NCBI RefSeq assembly: GCF_022761035.1
Contig: NZ_JAKWJP010000003.1
Coordinates: 124,001-188,000, forward strand
Direction: 5' to 3'
Length of the DNA stretch: 64,000 nucleotides
Source: Microbacterium sp. SS28
GTDB taxonomy: Bacteria; Actinomycetota; Actinomycetes; Actinomycetales; Microbacteriaceae
The position numbers were made by a program, and so were the translations under genes. Positions 52,671 through 60,819 of the stretch are shown in pieces. The notes below the pieces were generated by a model, which was not told the origin of the DNA, made no database searches, and saw nothing but the letters and a program-made list of their open reading frames with translations. Each line of letters starts with the position of its first letter. Position 1 is the first letter of the stretch.

Positions 52671-53800
52671 CGGACGCGGTCACGGACGACGTCGCGGCGA
52701 CGCGAGCCGACGCCGAGCGGATGCCGCGTCCTCCGCTGCTCGTGGTCGACGAGTTGGCGGCATACCTGGCGCGCGAGGGCATCGGCGAGGGGCCCCTGTC
52801 GTGGCGCCGCATCGGCGACGGGCATTCCAACGTCACGTACCTCGTCGAGGTCGGCGGGCGGAGCGTCGTCCTGCGCCGCGGTCCCCGCCCGCCGCTGCCG
52901 CCGACGACGCACGACATGGTGCGTGAAGCGCGCGTGCAGCGGCTGCTGCGCGCCGAGGGGGTGCGAGTGCCCGAGATCCTCGCCGTGTGCGAGGACGCCT
53001 CGGTTCTCGGCGTGCCCTTCTACGTCATGGAGCATCTCGACGGCGTCGTCGTGACGGATGCCGTGCCCGCGGTGCTCGAGGGAGACCGCGCGCGCATCCC
53101 GCTCGTCGCGATCGACGCGCTCGCCGACCTGCACGCGGTCGACGTCTCGCAGCCGCCGCTCGCGGAGCTCGGCAGGCCGGACGGGTACCTCGTGCGCCAG
53201 GTCGAGCGCTTCGCATCGCTGTGGGGGACGGTTTCGCGCCGGTCGATCCCGGCCGTCGAGACGCTCGCCGACTGGCTCGCCGCCCAGCGCCCCCTCTCGC
53301 AGCGCGCGAGCGTCGTGCACGGTGACTATCGCATCGGCAATCTCATGCTCGCGCCGCACGCGCCCGTTGAACTCAACGCGATCCTCGACTGGGAGATGGC
53401 GACGCTCGGCGATCCGCTCGCCGACCTCGGCTACTTCGCCGCCACGTACGCCGAGGCGGACTCGGCCGAGACGCCTCTCGAGCTGAGCCCCGTGACACGC
53501 CTGCCGGACTTCCCCTCGCGGCGGGCTCTCATCGACCGCTACGTCGAGCGGACCGGCGCCGACGTCGGCGCGCTCGACTGGTATCGCGCGCTCGCCCTGT
53601 GGAAGGCTGCCGTGTTCTGCGAGGCGATCCACACGCGCTGGCTCGACGGCGAGCGCCCCGGCGACACGTTCGCGCCGACCCTCGAGCGGGGCGTTCCCGC
53701 GCTTCTGGCCGAGGCCGCTCGGGCGGCGGGGGTCAGAGCGGATCCGGAGCCGGCCGGGGATCCGAGAAGTCGCCCGCGTCCTTCCGGAACCGCGCGATGA
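52667..53800 (+). CDS. APH-family phosphotransferase, ACAD10/11 or LvaA-like
   Basis: 377 residues from GTG 52667 overlapping the previous stop. Kinase-like landmarks: VLRRGPRPPLPPTTHDM (ACAD-type 'R-x-G-P-x-P-P' loop), SVVHGDYRIGNLML (catalytic Asp and Asn), and LDWEMATLGDPLADLG (metal Asp). The presence of 'P-P-T-T-H-D' with HGDYR...N and DWE marks the ACAD11/LvaA acyl-CoA kinase group rather than antibiotic kinases. Its last 68 bases overlap the 3' end of the convergent marR gene. Confidence 0.87.
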   Translation: MTDAVTDDVAATRADAERMPRPPLLVVDELAAYLAREGIGEGPLSWRRIGDGHSNVTYLVEVGGRSVVLRRGPRPPLPPTTHDMVREARVQRLLRAEGVRVPEILAVCEDASVLGVPFYVMEHLDGVVVTDAVPAVLEGDRARIPLVAIDALADLHAVDVSQPPLAELGRPDGYLVRQVERFASLWGTVSRRSIPAVETLADWLAAQRPLSQRASVVHGDYRIGNLMLAPHAPVELNAILDWEMATLGDPLADLGYFAATYAEADSAETPLELSPVTRLPDFPSRRALIDRYVERTGADVGALDWYRALALWKAAVFCEAIHTRWLDGERPGDTFAPTLERGVPALLAEAARAAGVRADPEPAGDPRSRPRPSGTAR

Positions 53801-54269
53801 TCCGCACGAGCTCGGTCGTGTCGTCCTCGGTCAGCCCCGGCTGCTCGAAGATCTCGGCGTTGAGCGCCGTCGTCGCGCCCTCCACGAGCGCGCGCCCCTC
53901 ATCCGTGAGCACGAGCATCGCGGCGCGCCCGTCGACGGGATGCGGCTCGCGCACGACGAGGCCGTCCCGGACGAGCCGGTCGACGGTGTTCGTGACGCTC
54001 GTCGGATGCACCTGCAGGCGTGCGATGGCGCTCGCCATCGGCATCCGTCCCGCTCGTGTGAAGGCGAGCAGCCGCAGCATCTCGAACCGCGCGAACGACA
54101 GACCGAACGGCCGCAGGACCGCGTCGATGCGCGCGAGCATGAGCTGCTGCGCGCGGATGACCGACGTCACGGCCGACATGCCGGCGGCCGCATCCGACCA
54201 GCCGTGCGCGACCCACTGTCGCTTCGCCTCGGCGATCGGATCGACGGGCAACGGCGATTGCCTCGGCAT
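53733..54269 (-). CDS. MarR-family regulator next to the acyl-CoA genes
   Basis: 178 residues from ATG 54269 with SD GGGAGGTG. Winged helix: FARFEMLRLLAFTRAGRMPMASAIARLQVHPTSVTNTVDRLVRDGLVVREPHPVDGRAAMLVLTDEG, the standard MarR pattern with recognition helix VHPTSVTNTVDRLV. Divergent from etfB and convergent (68-base overlap) with the APH-like gene, so likely controller of one or both. Phenylacetate/branched-acyl ligands are common in this type. Confidence 0.88.
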   Translation of the reverse strand: MPRQSPLPVDPIAEAKRQWVAHGWSDAAAGMSAVTSVIRAQQLMLARIDAVLRPFGLSFARFEMLRLLAFTRAGRMPMASAIARLQVHPTSVTNTVDRLVRDGLVVREPHPVDGRAAMLVLTDEGRALVEGATTALNAEIFEQPGLTEDDTTELVRIIARFRKDAGDFSDPRPAPDPL

Positions 54270-54361
54270 GCGGCACCTCCCTCGCAGCGTGTCCCACGGT
54301 AGCGCCGTCCGGGGCTCGTCACGGGGCTCCGCGCGGGTGCGTCTGCTCACGGTGCGCGCCA

Positions 54362-54367
54362 TAGACT
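54362..54367 (+). promoter_or_regulatory. Candidate -10 box for etfBA
   Basis: TAGACT, 26 bases before the etfB ATG (SD AAGGAG between), in the 123-base gap to the divergent marR gene. Confidence 0.4.
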
Positions 54368-54392
54368 CGACGGGAAGAAGGAGCGGAGCCGC

Positions 54393-55169
54393 ATGAAGAT
54401 CGTCGTCCTGGTCAAGGAAGTCCCGGACACCTACGGAGACCGCAAGCTGTCGCTCGAGACAGGGCTTGCCGACCGAGGTGCGTCGGAACGGGTGCTCGAC
54501 GAGATCGGCGAGCGCGCGCTCGAGGTCGCCCTCTCGTACGCCGACAAGACACCCGGCACCGAGGTCGTCGTGCTCTCCATGACGTCCGAGGCGTCGGCCG
54601 CGACGGTGCGCAAGGGGCTCGCGATGGGCGCGGCGTCGGCCGTGCAGGTCGTCGACGACGGACTGCTCGGCGCCGACCTGGGCCTCACCGCCGAAGTGCT
54701 CGCGGCGGCGCTGCAGCGCACGGGCTTCGACCTCGTGATCGGCGGCAACCTCTCGACCGACGGGTCGGGCGGGGTCATCCCCGCGATGGTCGCCGAGCTG
54801 CTCGGCGTGCCGAGCGTGACGGCGCTCAACTCGATCGCGATCACCGACGGCGGCATCTCGGGCGAGCGCGCGTCGGACGGCGCGACGCTCGCGGTGTCGG
54901 CACCGCTGCCCGCCGTCGCCTCGATCACCGAGGCACTGCCGGACGCCCGCTTCCCGAACTTCAAGGGCATCATGGCGGCGAAGAAGAAGCCGTTCGAGAC
55001 GCTCTCGCTCGCCGACCTCGGCATCGAGCCCGAAGACCACTCCGCATCGCGATCGATCATCATCGGCCTGACCGAGAAGCCCCCGCGTCAGGCGGGCGTC
55101 AAGATCACCGACGAGGGCGACGCGGGCGAGAAGCTCGCCGAGTTCCTCATCCAGAACCGGCTCGCGTAA
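54393..55169 (+). CDS. etfB: Electron transfer flavoprotein subunit beta
   Basis: 258 residues. Starts [13 protein letters not shown], the invariant EtfB opening; the conserved region [25 protein letters not shown] binds AMP/FAD-facing surfaces. Forms a heterodimer with EtfA that takes electrons from acyl-CoA dehydrogenases. Followed by etfA after eight bases. Confidence 0.94.
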   Translation: MKIVVLVKEVPDTYGDRKLSLETGLADRGASERVLDEIGERALEVALSYADKTPGTEVVVLSMTSEASAATVRKGLAMGAASAVQVVDDGLLGADLGLTAEVLAAALQRTGFDLVIGGNLSTDGSGGVIPAMVAELLGVPSVTALNSIAITDGGISGERASDGATLAVSAPLPAVASITEALPDARFPNFKGIMAAKKKPFETLSLADLGIEPEDHSASRSIIIGLTEKPPRQAGVKITDEGDAGEKLAEFLIQNRLA

Positions 55170-55177
55170 GGGGCGAC

Positions 55178-56152
55178 ATGGCGAACTTCGCTGAAGACTC
55201 GATCCTCGTCCTGCTGGATGTCACGCCCTCGGGCGCGCTCGCCAAGTCGTCGGCGGGGCTGCTCGGCGCGGCCGCGTCCATCGGCACTCCCGTCGCCGTG
55301 ATCGTGGGCGCCGATGCCGCATCCCTCGCGTCCGCCGCCGGCGACCTGGGCGCGGCCGTCGTGCTGACCGCCGCAGGCGACGCGGCGCAGCTCACGGTGC
55401 CGGCCGTCGACGCGCTCGCCGCGGCCGTGGATCTCGTGCGCCCCGACGCCATCCTCGTGTCCAACTCGATCGAGGGTCGCGACGTCGCCGGCCGGTACGC
55501 GGCGCGGTCGCGGTCGGGCCTCGCGGTCGACGCCGTCGCCGTCTCGCGCGACGCCGAGGGCGTCGTCGCCCACCACTCCGTCTACGGCGGCGCCTACAAC
55601 GTCGACTCCGCCGTCACGTGGGGCGCGCCCGTCATCACGATCCGGCAGGGCGCGGTCGACGCGCGGGCCGAGGCGCGCACGCCCGAGGTCGAGGCGCTCG
55701 AGGTGCGCGCGTCGGGCAAGCCCGCGGCATCCGTCGACTCCGTCGAAGAGGCCGTCGTCGCGTCGTCGCGTCCCGAGCTGCGTGGCGCTGCTCGCGTCGT
55801 GTCCGGCGGTCGCGGACTCGGCTCGGGCGAGAAGTTCGCCCTCGTGGACCAGCTCGCCGACGCCCTCGGTGCGGCCGTCGGCGCGTCGCGCGCCGCCGTC
55901 GACGCGGGCTACGTGCCGCAGTCGTACCAGGTCGGGCAGACGGGCGTCTCGGTGTCGCCGCAGCTGTACGTCGCGCTCGGCATCTCGGGCGCGATCCAGC
56001 ACAAGGCGGGCATGCAGACGGCCAAGACGATCGTCGCGATCAACAAGGATCCGGATGCCCCGATCTTCGACATCGCCGACTACGGCGTGGTCGGCGACCT
56101 CTTCACCGTCGTGCCGCAGCTGATCGCGGCCCTCGAGGCGAAGAAGGCGTAG
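55178..56152 (+). CDS. etfA: Electron transfer flavoprotein subunit alpha
   Basis: 324 residues. C-terminal FAD domain with [33 protein letters not shown] and [42 protein letters not shown], the diagnostic EtfA signature. Partner of EtfB, with the same operon. The next gene (cytochrome b domain) begins six bases after the stop and could be the membrane electron acceptor. Confidence 0.95.
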   Translation: MANFAEDSILVLLDVTPSGALAKSSAGLLGAAASIGTPVAVIVGADAASLASAAGDLGAAVVLTAAGDAAQLTVPAVDALAAAVDLVRPDAILVSNSIEGRDVAGRYAARSRSGLAVDAVAVSRDAEGVVAHHSVYGGAYNVDSAVTWGAPVITIRQGAVDARAEARTPEVEALEVRASGKPAASVDSVEEAVVASSRPELRGAARVVSGGRGLGSGEKFALVDQLADALGAAVGASRAAVDAGYVPQSYQVGQTGVSVSPQLYVALGISGAIQHKAGMQTAKTIVAINKDPDAPIFDIADYGVVGDLFTVVPQLIAALEAKKA

Positions 56153-56158
56153 CGCGCG

Positions 56159-57922
56159 GTGGCGACGTTCTCTCGGTCGATCCGGCGCGGGCTGCCGCGC
56201 GTCGCAGGAGGCGAGGCGTGGCCTCCGTCGAACGGCGTCGCCGCTGCCGTCCCGGTCGCTGAGCCGGTCTCCACGGGCGCTGAGCTCGCCGAAGCGTCGA
56301 ACGTCGCGGTCGCCCCCGCGGTCGCTGAGCCTGCCGAAGCGTCGCCGGTCACCACGGTCGCCGACCCCTCGGCAAGCTCCGGGACCGATGGGGCGTTGAG
56401 TTCCGCCGGGGACGCCGGGTCCGCTGCTCTGCGCCGCGGCCTGCCGCGAGTGCCGGGCGGCGAGCCCTGGCCGCCGGCCGACGTCGTCCCGGCGGGTGCC
56501 GTCGCCGGCGCTGCCGCCGTCGTGACTGCTCAGGAGCGGCAGACGGTGGGTGCCGACGCCGGTGACCCGCACAGTGCCGCCGGGGAGGCGACGAGCTCAG
56601 CTGCTCAGCAGCGGCACACGGTGGGTGCCGGTGCAGTCGACCCGCCCATTGCCGCCGGGGAGAGGCTGCGCCGCGGCCTGCCGCGCATCGCGGGAGGAGA
56701 GGCGTGGCCCGCGGCCACTGCCGTGCGGACGACTCGTGTCCTGGACGACCCCTCGGCAAGCTCGGGGACCGTGGTGGAGTCGGAGACCGGGGTGGAGGAG
56801 CCGGTCGTCGAGCCCGCCGCAACCGTGACCGAGCCGGAGGTCCCCGCACCCGTCCGACGCGGCCTGCCGCGCACGCCGGCGACCGAGACCACCGCACCCG
56901 CCGTCGCGACAGCGGCCGAGGCCGTCGCCCTCGCCGACCGCGCGCCGCTGCCGTTCACCCGCACCGTCTGGCCGGGGGCGGCGGCGAAGGCTCGCCCGAA
57001 GCCCGCGCCCGAACCCCAGCGCATCGGACCCTTCACGAAGGCCCAGTGGGCCGGTGCCGTCATCGTCGGCGGCGCGGGGCTCCTTTTCGCGGCGGGGATG
57101 GCCGTCGTCTTCACGCGGTGGTTCCTGAGCCTCGAGTTCATGCAGGAGTTCCTCGTCGCGTTCCCGGGCGAGTACCACCTGCCCGAGGGGGCGCCCGTCG
57201 GCATGCCGCCGTGGCTCGGGTGGCAGCACTTCTTCAACGTGTTCCTGATGGTGCTCATCATCCGGTCGGGGCTCACGATCCGCAGCGAGAAGCGTCCGAG
57301 CGTGTTCTGGTCGCCCAAGAGCAACGGCCGCCGCAAGATGAGCCTCACGATGTGGTTCCACCAGGCGCTCGACCTGCTGTGGATCATCAACGGGGTGCTG
57401 TTCGTCGTGCTGCTGTTCGTCACGGGGCAGTGGATGAAGATCGTGCCGACGTCGTGGGAGGTCTTCCCGAACGCGATCTCGGCGGGCCTGCAGTACGTGT
57501 CGCTCGACTGGCCGACCGAGAACGGCTGGGTCAACTACAACTCGCTGCAGCAGCTCGCGTACTTCACGACGGTGTTCATCGCGGCGCCGCTCGCGATCAT
57601 CACGGGGGCGCGCATGTCGTGGGTGTGGCCGAAGGACGCCAAGCGGCTCAACCGCATCGTCGACGTCGAGTGGGCGCGCAAGCTGCACTTCCCCGTGATG
57701 CTCTACTTCGTGCTGTTCATCCTCGTGCACGTCGCGCTCGTCTTCGCGACGGGGGCGCTGCGCAACCTGAACCACATGTACGCGTCGCAGGATGTCGTCA
57801 ACTGGACGGGCTTCTGGATCTTCGCCCTGTCGCTCGTCGTCATCGCAGCGGCCTGGATCGCCGCGCGGCCGCTCGTCATCGCGCCGATCGCCCGCCTGTT
57901 CGGCAAGGTCACGGCGCGCTGA
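56159..57922 (+). CDS. Cytochrome b-domain membrane protein with repeat-rich N-terminal linker
   Basis: 587 residues from GTG 56159, six bases after etfA. The first 290 residues are disordered and carry a motif RRGLPRxxGGExWP at 9-22, 92-105, 171-184 and, shortened, at 233-238, with variable spacers. The last 260 residues hold five or so membrane helices with His in WQHFF, WFHQAL, and LHFPVMLYFVLFILVH, suggesting cytochrome b561/formate-dehydrogenase-gamma-like haem binding. Its place next to etfBA suggests it passes electrons from ETF into the membrane. This role is inferred and no ETF:quinone oxidoreductase is in the window. Confidence 0.8.
   Translation: MATFSRSIRRGLPRVAGGEAWPPSNGVAAAVPVAEPVSTGAELAEASNVAVAPAVAEPAEASPVTTVADPSASSGTDGALSSAGDAGSAALRRGLPRVPGGEPWPPADVVPAGAVAGAAAVVTAQERQTVGADAGDPHSAAGEATSSAAQQRHTVGAGAVDPPIAAGERLRRGLPRIAGGEAWPAATAVRTTRVLDDPSASSGTVVESETGVEEPVVEPAATVTEPEVPAPVRRGLPRTPATETTAPAVATAAEAVALADRAPLPFTRTVWPGAAAKARPKPAPEPQRIGPFTKAQWAGAVIVGGAGLLFAAGMAVVFTRWFLSLEFMQEFLVAFPGEYHLPEGAPVGMPPWLGWQHFFNVFLMVLIIRSGLTIRSEKRPSVFWSPKSNGRRKMSLTMWFHQALDLLWIINGVLFVVLLFVTGQWMKIVPTSWEVFPNAISAGLQYVSLDWPTENGWVNYNSLQQLAYFTTVFIAAPLAIITGARMSWVWPKDAKRLNRIVDVEWARKLHFPVMLYFVLFILVHVALVFATGALRNLNHMYASQDVVNWTGFWIFALSLVVIAAAWIAARPLVIAPIARLFGKVTAR
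56254..56386. repeat. Copies of a GGTCGCTGAGCCTGCCGAAGC-type repeat inside the linker (first cluster)
   Basis: GGTCGCTGAGCC at 56254-56265, GGTCGCTGAGCCTGCCGAAG at 56320-56339, and the reverse-oriented form CCCTCGGCAAGCTCCGGGAC at 56366-56385. Repeats of this kind (GGTCsCTGAGCyTGyCGAAG) are dispersed in Microbacteriaceae and other GC-rich genomes. Here they are translated as protein linker. Confidence 0.6.
56534..56661 (+). repeat. Tandem-like linker duplication (CAGCGGCAnACGGTGGGTGCC type)
   Basis: GAGCGGCAGACGGTGGGTGCC-like (from 56534) and CAGCGGCACACGGTGGGTGCC-like (from 56610) copies, each ending in GCCGCCGGGGAG, encode QERQTVGADAGDPHSAAGE and QQRHTVGAGAVDPPIAAGE (one spacer each). It is an internal duplication between RRGLPR motifs 2 and 3. 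Confidence 0.65.
56747..56770. repeat. Further copy of the dispersed repeat (CCCTCGGCAAGCTCGGGGAC type)
   Basis: GACCCCTCGGCAAGCTCGGG and the next bases GACC match 56363-56386 except for one position. It encodes DPSASSGT a second time. Confidence 0.6.
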
Positions 57923-57963
57923 CGGTCAGCGGCCGCTCATCTCGCGGATGAGAGCGACCGGCG

Positions 57964-58929
57964 TCACCAGGCGTAGGCCTCGGGGGCGGGTCCTCCGGGG
58001 CCGGGCCATACGGCGTCGAGCGCCTCGAGCACGAGCGGCTCGACCGCGACTTCGGCGGCCGGGACGAGCGCATCGAGCTGCTCGGCCGTGCGGGGGCCGA
58101 CGATCGTCGCGTCGACGCCCGGTCGGCTGAGCAGCCACGCGAGCGCGAGCACGGGCATCGAGACGCCGGCCTCGTCCGCGAGGGCCGCGGTGCGGTCGAG
58201 GGCGTCGCGGTGCGCGGCGAGGCGAGCCGCGAACTCGGGAGTCGCACGCCGGCCGCTCGAGCCGCCCGTGCCCGCGAGGAGGCCGCCCGCGAGCGGGCTC
58301 CACGCCACGACGCCGATGCCGAGATGCTGGGCCGCCGGCAGCACCTCCAGTTCGACCGTGCGCTGGGCGAGGCTGTACACGGACTGCTCCGAGATGATCC
58401 CGAGGCCGCCGCGCGCTCGCGCCTCGCCCTGTGCGACGGCGAGATGCCAGCCCGCGAAGTTCGACGAGCCCGCGTAGAGGATCTTGCCCTGCGCGCGCAG
58501 GACGTCGAACGCCTCCCATACCTCGTCCCACGGCGCGCCCCGGTCGATGTGGTGCATCTGGTAGACGTCGATGTGGTCGGTGCGCAGGCGCCGCAGCGAC
58601 GCGTCGCACGCGCGGCGGATGTTGAGCGCCGACAGTCCGCCGTTGTTGGGCCAGGCATCCGTCTGCTCGAAGACCTTCGTCGCGAGGACCGTCCGCTCAC
58701 GGCGCCCGCCGCCCTGCGCGAACCATTCGCCGAGGATCTCCTCGGACGCGTGCGGGCGGTCGGCGGGGCCGTAGCGGTTGGCCGTGTCGATGTAGTTGAT
58801 GCCCACGGCGTGCGCGCGGTCGAGAATCGCGTGGGAGCCCTGCGTGTCGACGTGTGACCCGAAGTTCATCGTGCCGAGGCACAGCCGCGACACCTCGAGC
58901 CGCGAGCGGCCCAGGGTCGTGTGCCTCAC
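57964..58929 (-). CDS. Aldo/keto reductase of the sugar-catabolic operon
   Basis: 321 residues from GTG 58929 overlapping the DapA-family stop. Tetrad: Asp and Tyr in NYIDTANRYG, Lys in VLATKVFEQT, His in VYQMHHIDRG. Belongs to the AKR11/12-type YajO/MocA-like group with GSSNFAGW. Last gene of the minus-strand operon; probably reduces or oxidises the aldehyde/keto product of the DapA-type lyases. Convergent with the cytochrome b gene. Confidence 0.88.
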   Translation of the reverse strand: MRHTTLGRSRLEVSRLCLGTMNFGSHVDTQGSHAILDRAHAVGINYIDTANRYGPADRPHASEEILGEWFAQGGGRRERTVLATKVFEQTDAWPNNGGLSALNIRRACDASLRRLRTDHIDVYQMHHIDRGAPWDEVWEAFDVLRAQGKILYAGSSNFAGWHLAVAQGEARARGGLGIISEQSVYSLAQRTVELEVLPAAQHLGIGVVAWSPLAGGLLAGTGGSSGRRATPEFAARLAAHRDALDRTAALADEAGVSMPVLALAWLLSRPGVDATIVGPRTAEQLDALVPAAEVAVEPLVLEALDAVWPGPGGPAPEAYAW

Positions 58930-59855
58930 GAGCGCGCGCCCGACCGCGCGGCCTGCGCCGCGGCGTCGAGCAGCTCGGCGATCGCTCGGGCGTCGGCGAC
59001 GTCCACGTCGGACGGGCGCCAGCGCGACCTCGTCGTGAAGCCGACGCCGGCGCGGGCCTCGACGATCGCCTTCGCAGACCCGGGGTAGGTGGGGCCCATG
59101 CGGTCCTCCACCTGGGCGAGCAGGTCCTGCAGTTCGCGCGCCCGCGCCGTCGCCCCGTCGCGCGCGACGATGTCGCCGAGCTCGGCCACGAGGTCGGGAG
59201 CGACATTGACGACCCAGCCGGAGAGCCCCGCGACGCCCACCGCGAGGGAGTCGACGTGATCTTCGATGCCGGCGTTGAAGATCTGCAGGCCTGCGCTGGA
59301 TCCGATCCGCACGCGCGTGGCCATGACGGCCGTGTCGTGGCTCGTCTCCTTGAGGAACGAGAAGCGGCCCGTCGCGGCGATCCACTCGAGGAGCTCGTCC
59401 GAGAGCAGCCGGTGGTACGGCAGCGGGCACTCGTACACGCCGAACGTCACGCCCGGGTTCGCGTCGAGCACGGCGCGCGCGACCTCGACGAACACCGACT
59501 CGTCGTCGCCCTCGTGAAGGACCACCGAGGCGATCAGCACGACGACGTCGACGCCCGCCTCGGCGAGCCGGCTCGCGGCCTCCGCCGTCGCGGCGGGCGT
59601 TCCGTGCTCGGCGATCGCGGCCGCGACGGGTACGCGGCCCGCCGCGCGCCGTACGACGCGGGCGGCGACCGCGAGCCGCTCCGGCTCGCTCAGCTGGAAC
59701 ATCTCTCCCGACAGCGCGACGGGGAACAGTCCCGTCGAGCCCTCGTCGATGAGCCAGTCGACGTAGCGGTCGACGGTCTCGAAGTCGACTTCGTCGCGGG
59801 TGGTGAACGGCGTCAGCATGACGGGCCAGGCGCCGTGGTGCGCGGGGCGGGACAA
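58926..59855 (-). CDS. Dihydrodipicolinate synthase (DapA)-family aldolase 1
   Basis: 309 residues starting at TTG 59855 behind GGAGG. Schiff-base Lys169 in FSFLKETSH and the Tyr141 in VYECPLPY are present. The nucleophile loop reads PVALSGEMFQLS in place of the DapA 'G-T-T-G-E-S-x-x-L', as in lyases acting on sugar acids (KDG-type aldolases/dehydratases) rather than lysine synthesis. Substrate unknown. Follows its paralogue after 25 bases. Confidence 0.88.
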   Translation of the reverse strand: MSRPAHHGAWPVMLTPFTTRDEVDFETVDRYVDWLIDEGSTGLFPVALSGEMFQLSEPERLAVAARVVRRAAGRVPVAAAIAEHGTPAATAEAASRLAEAGVDVVVLIASVVLHEGDDESVFVEVARAVLDANPGVTFGVYECPLPYHRLLSDELLEWIAATGRFSFLKETSHDTAVMATRVRIGSSAGLQIFNAGIEDHVDSLAVGVAGLSGWVVNVAPDLVAELGDIVARDGATARARELQDLLAQVEDRMGPTYPGSAKAIVEARAGVGFTTRSRWRPSDVDVADARAIAELLDAAAQAARSGARS

Positions 59856-59880
59856 GGGGGCCTCCAGTGGTGGGGAGCGG

Positions 59881-60819
59881 TCAGCGGGCGGGACTCAGGC
59901 GTGCGCGCCCGAGCGGAAGATCGTGAATCAGCCGGGCGAGCTGCCGAAGCGGCTCGCCCTCGTGGTCGCCGATGCGCTCGGGCTTCCAGCGGCTCCGCGC
60001 GCGCCACGACAGTCGCGACGACACGTCGAGCAGATACTTCGCGGATGTCGGATACCTCAGGTTGATGCTGTGCTCCGTGACCGTCAGCACGCGCTGGACG
60101 GTCTCGACGTCGGCATCGTCGTCGTGCGCGTGCCGGCAGAGCCAGTCGACGAGCTCGGGGTACACGTTCGCGGCGTAGCCGGAGAAGCCTGCGGCGCCGA
60201 GTCGCACGGAGTCGCGCAGCGACGCGATCGCGGCGTTGTAGAGACTCACGCGGGAGTCGCCGAGGGCCTCGAGACGCCTCTGCATCGTCGGCAGCGAATG
60301 GCTCGTGTCCTTGAAGAACGTGAAGCGGTCGGTCTCGCCGAGCCAGCCGACGGTCTCGTGTGGGAGCAGTCGCTTGAACGGCAGGGGGCACTCGTAGACG
60401 CCGAGGTCGACGCCGGGAGCGGCATCCATGATCCCCTCGACGGTGCGTCGCCACTCGCTGTCGCGCGCATCCATCGGGGCGACGAGCGACGAGGCGAGCA
60501 CGACAGCCGAGACGCCTGTCGCGCTCATCTCGACGACGCGATCGGCTTGTCGCGCGACCTCCCCCGAGGCCGTCGCCGTCGCGACGACGGGCACGCGGCC
60601 CGCCGCGCGCTCGACGACCCGCGCCGCGAGGGCGACCTGCTCGTCGTCGCTCAGGTCGTACATCTCGCTCGAGAGCGACACCGTGAACAGGCCCGCGGCG
60701 CCGAGCTCGATGAGCCAATCGGTGTAGGCGTCGACGGCGTCGACGTCGATCGAGAGGTCCTCGCGAAACGGCGTCAGGACGACGGGCCACGCGCCCGGAG
60801 GCAGGGTCGCGGCGGTCAT
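59881..60819 (-). CDS. Dihydrodipicolinate synthase (DapA)-family aldolase 2
   Basis: 312 residues from ATG 60819 overlapping the permease stop. Lys170 in FTFFKDTSHS and Tyr142 in VYECPLPFKR are the catalytic pair. Loop: TVSLSSEMYDLS. Clearly a paralogue of the neighbouring DapA protein (the same GVYECPLPxxRLL and AAGRVPV blocks), so the two arose by tandem duplication and may form a hetero-oligomer or act on sequential substrates. Confidence 0.88.
   Translation of the reverse strand: MTAATLPPGAWPVVLTPFREDLSIDVDAVDAYTDWLIELGAAGLFTVSLSSEMYDLSDDEQVALAARVVERAAGRVPVVATATASGEVARQADRVVEMSATGVSAVVLASSLVAPMDARDSEWRRTVEGIMDAAPGVDLGVYECPLPFKRLLPHETVGWLGETDRFTFFKDTSHSLPTMQRRLEALGDSRVSLYNAAIASLRDSVRLGAAGFSGYAANVYPELVDWLCRHAHDDDADVETVQRVLTVTEHSINLRYPTSAKYLLDVSSRLSWRARSRWKPERIGDHEGEPLRQLARLIHDLPLGRARLSPAR

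Noticed and set aside
57935..57952. GCTCATC-tcgcg-GATGAG hairpin between the cytochrome b gene and the convergent aldo/keto reductase.
   Set aside because: The stem is only six or seven base pairs with no T-run; too weak to list as a terminator.
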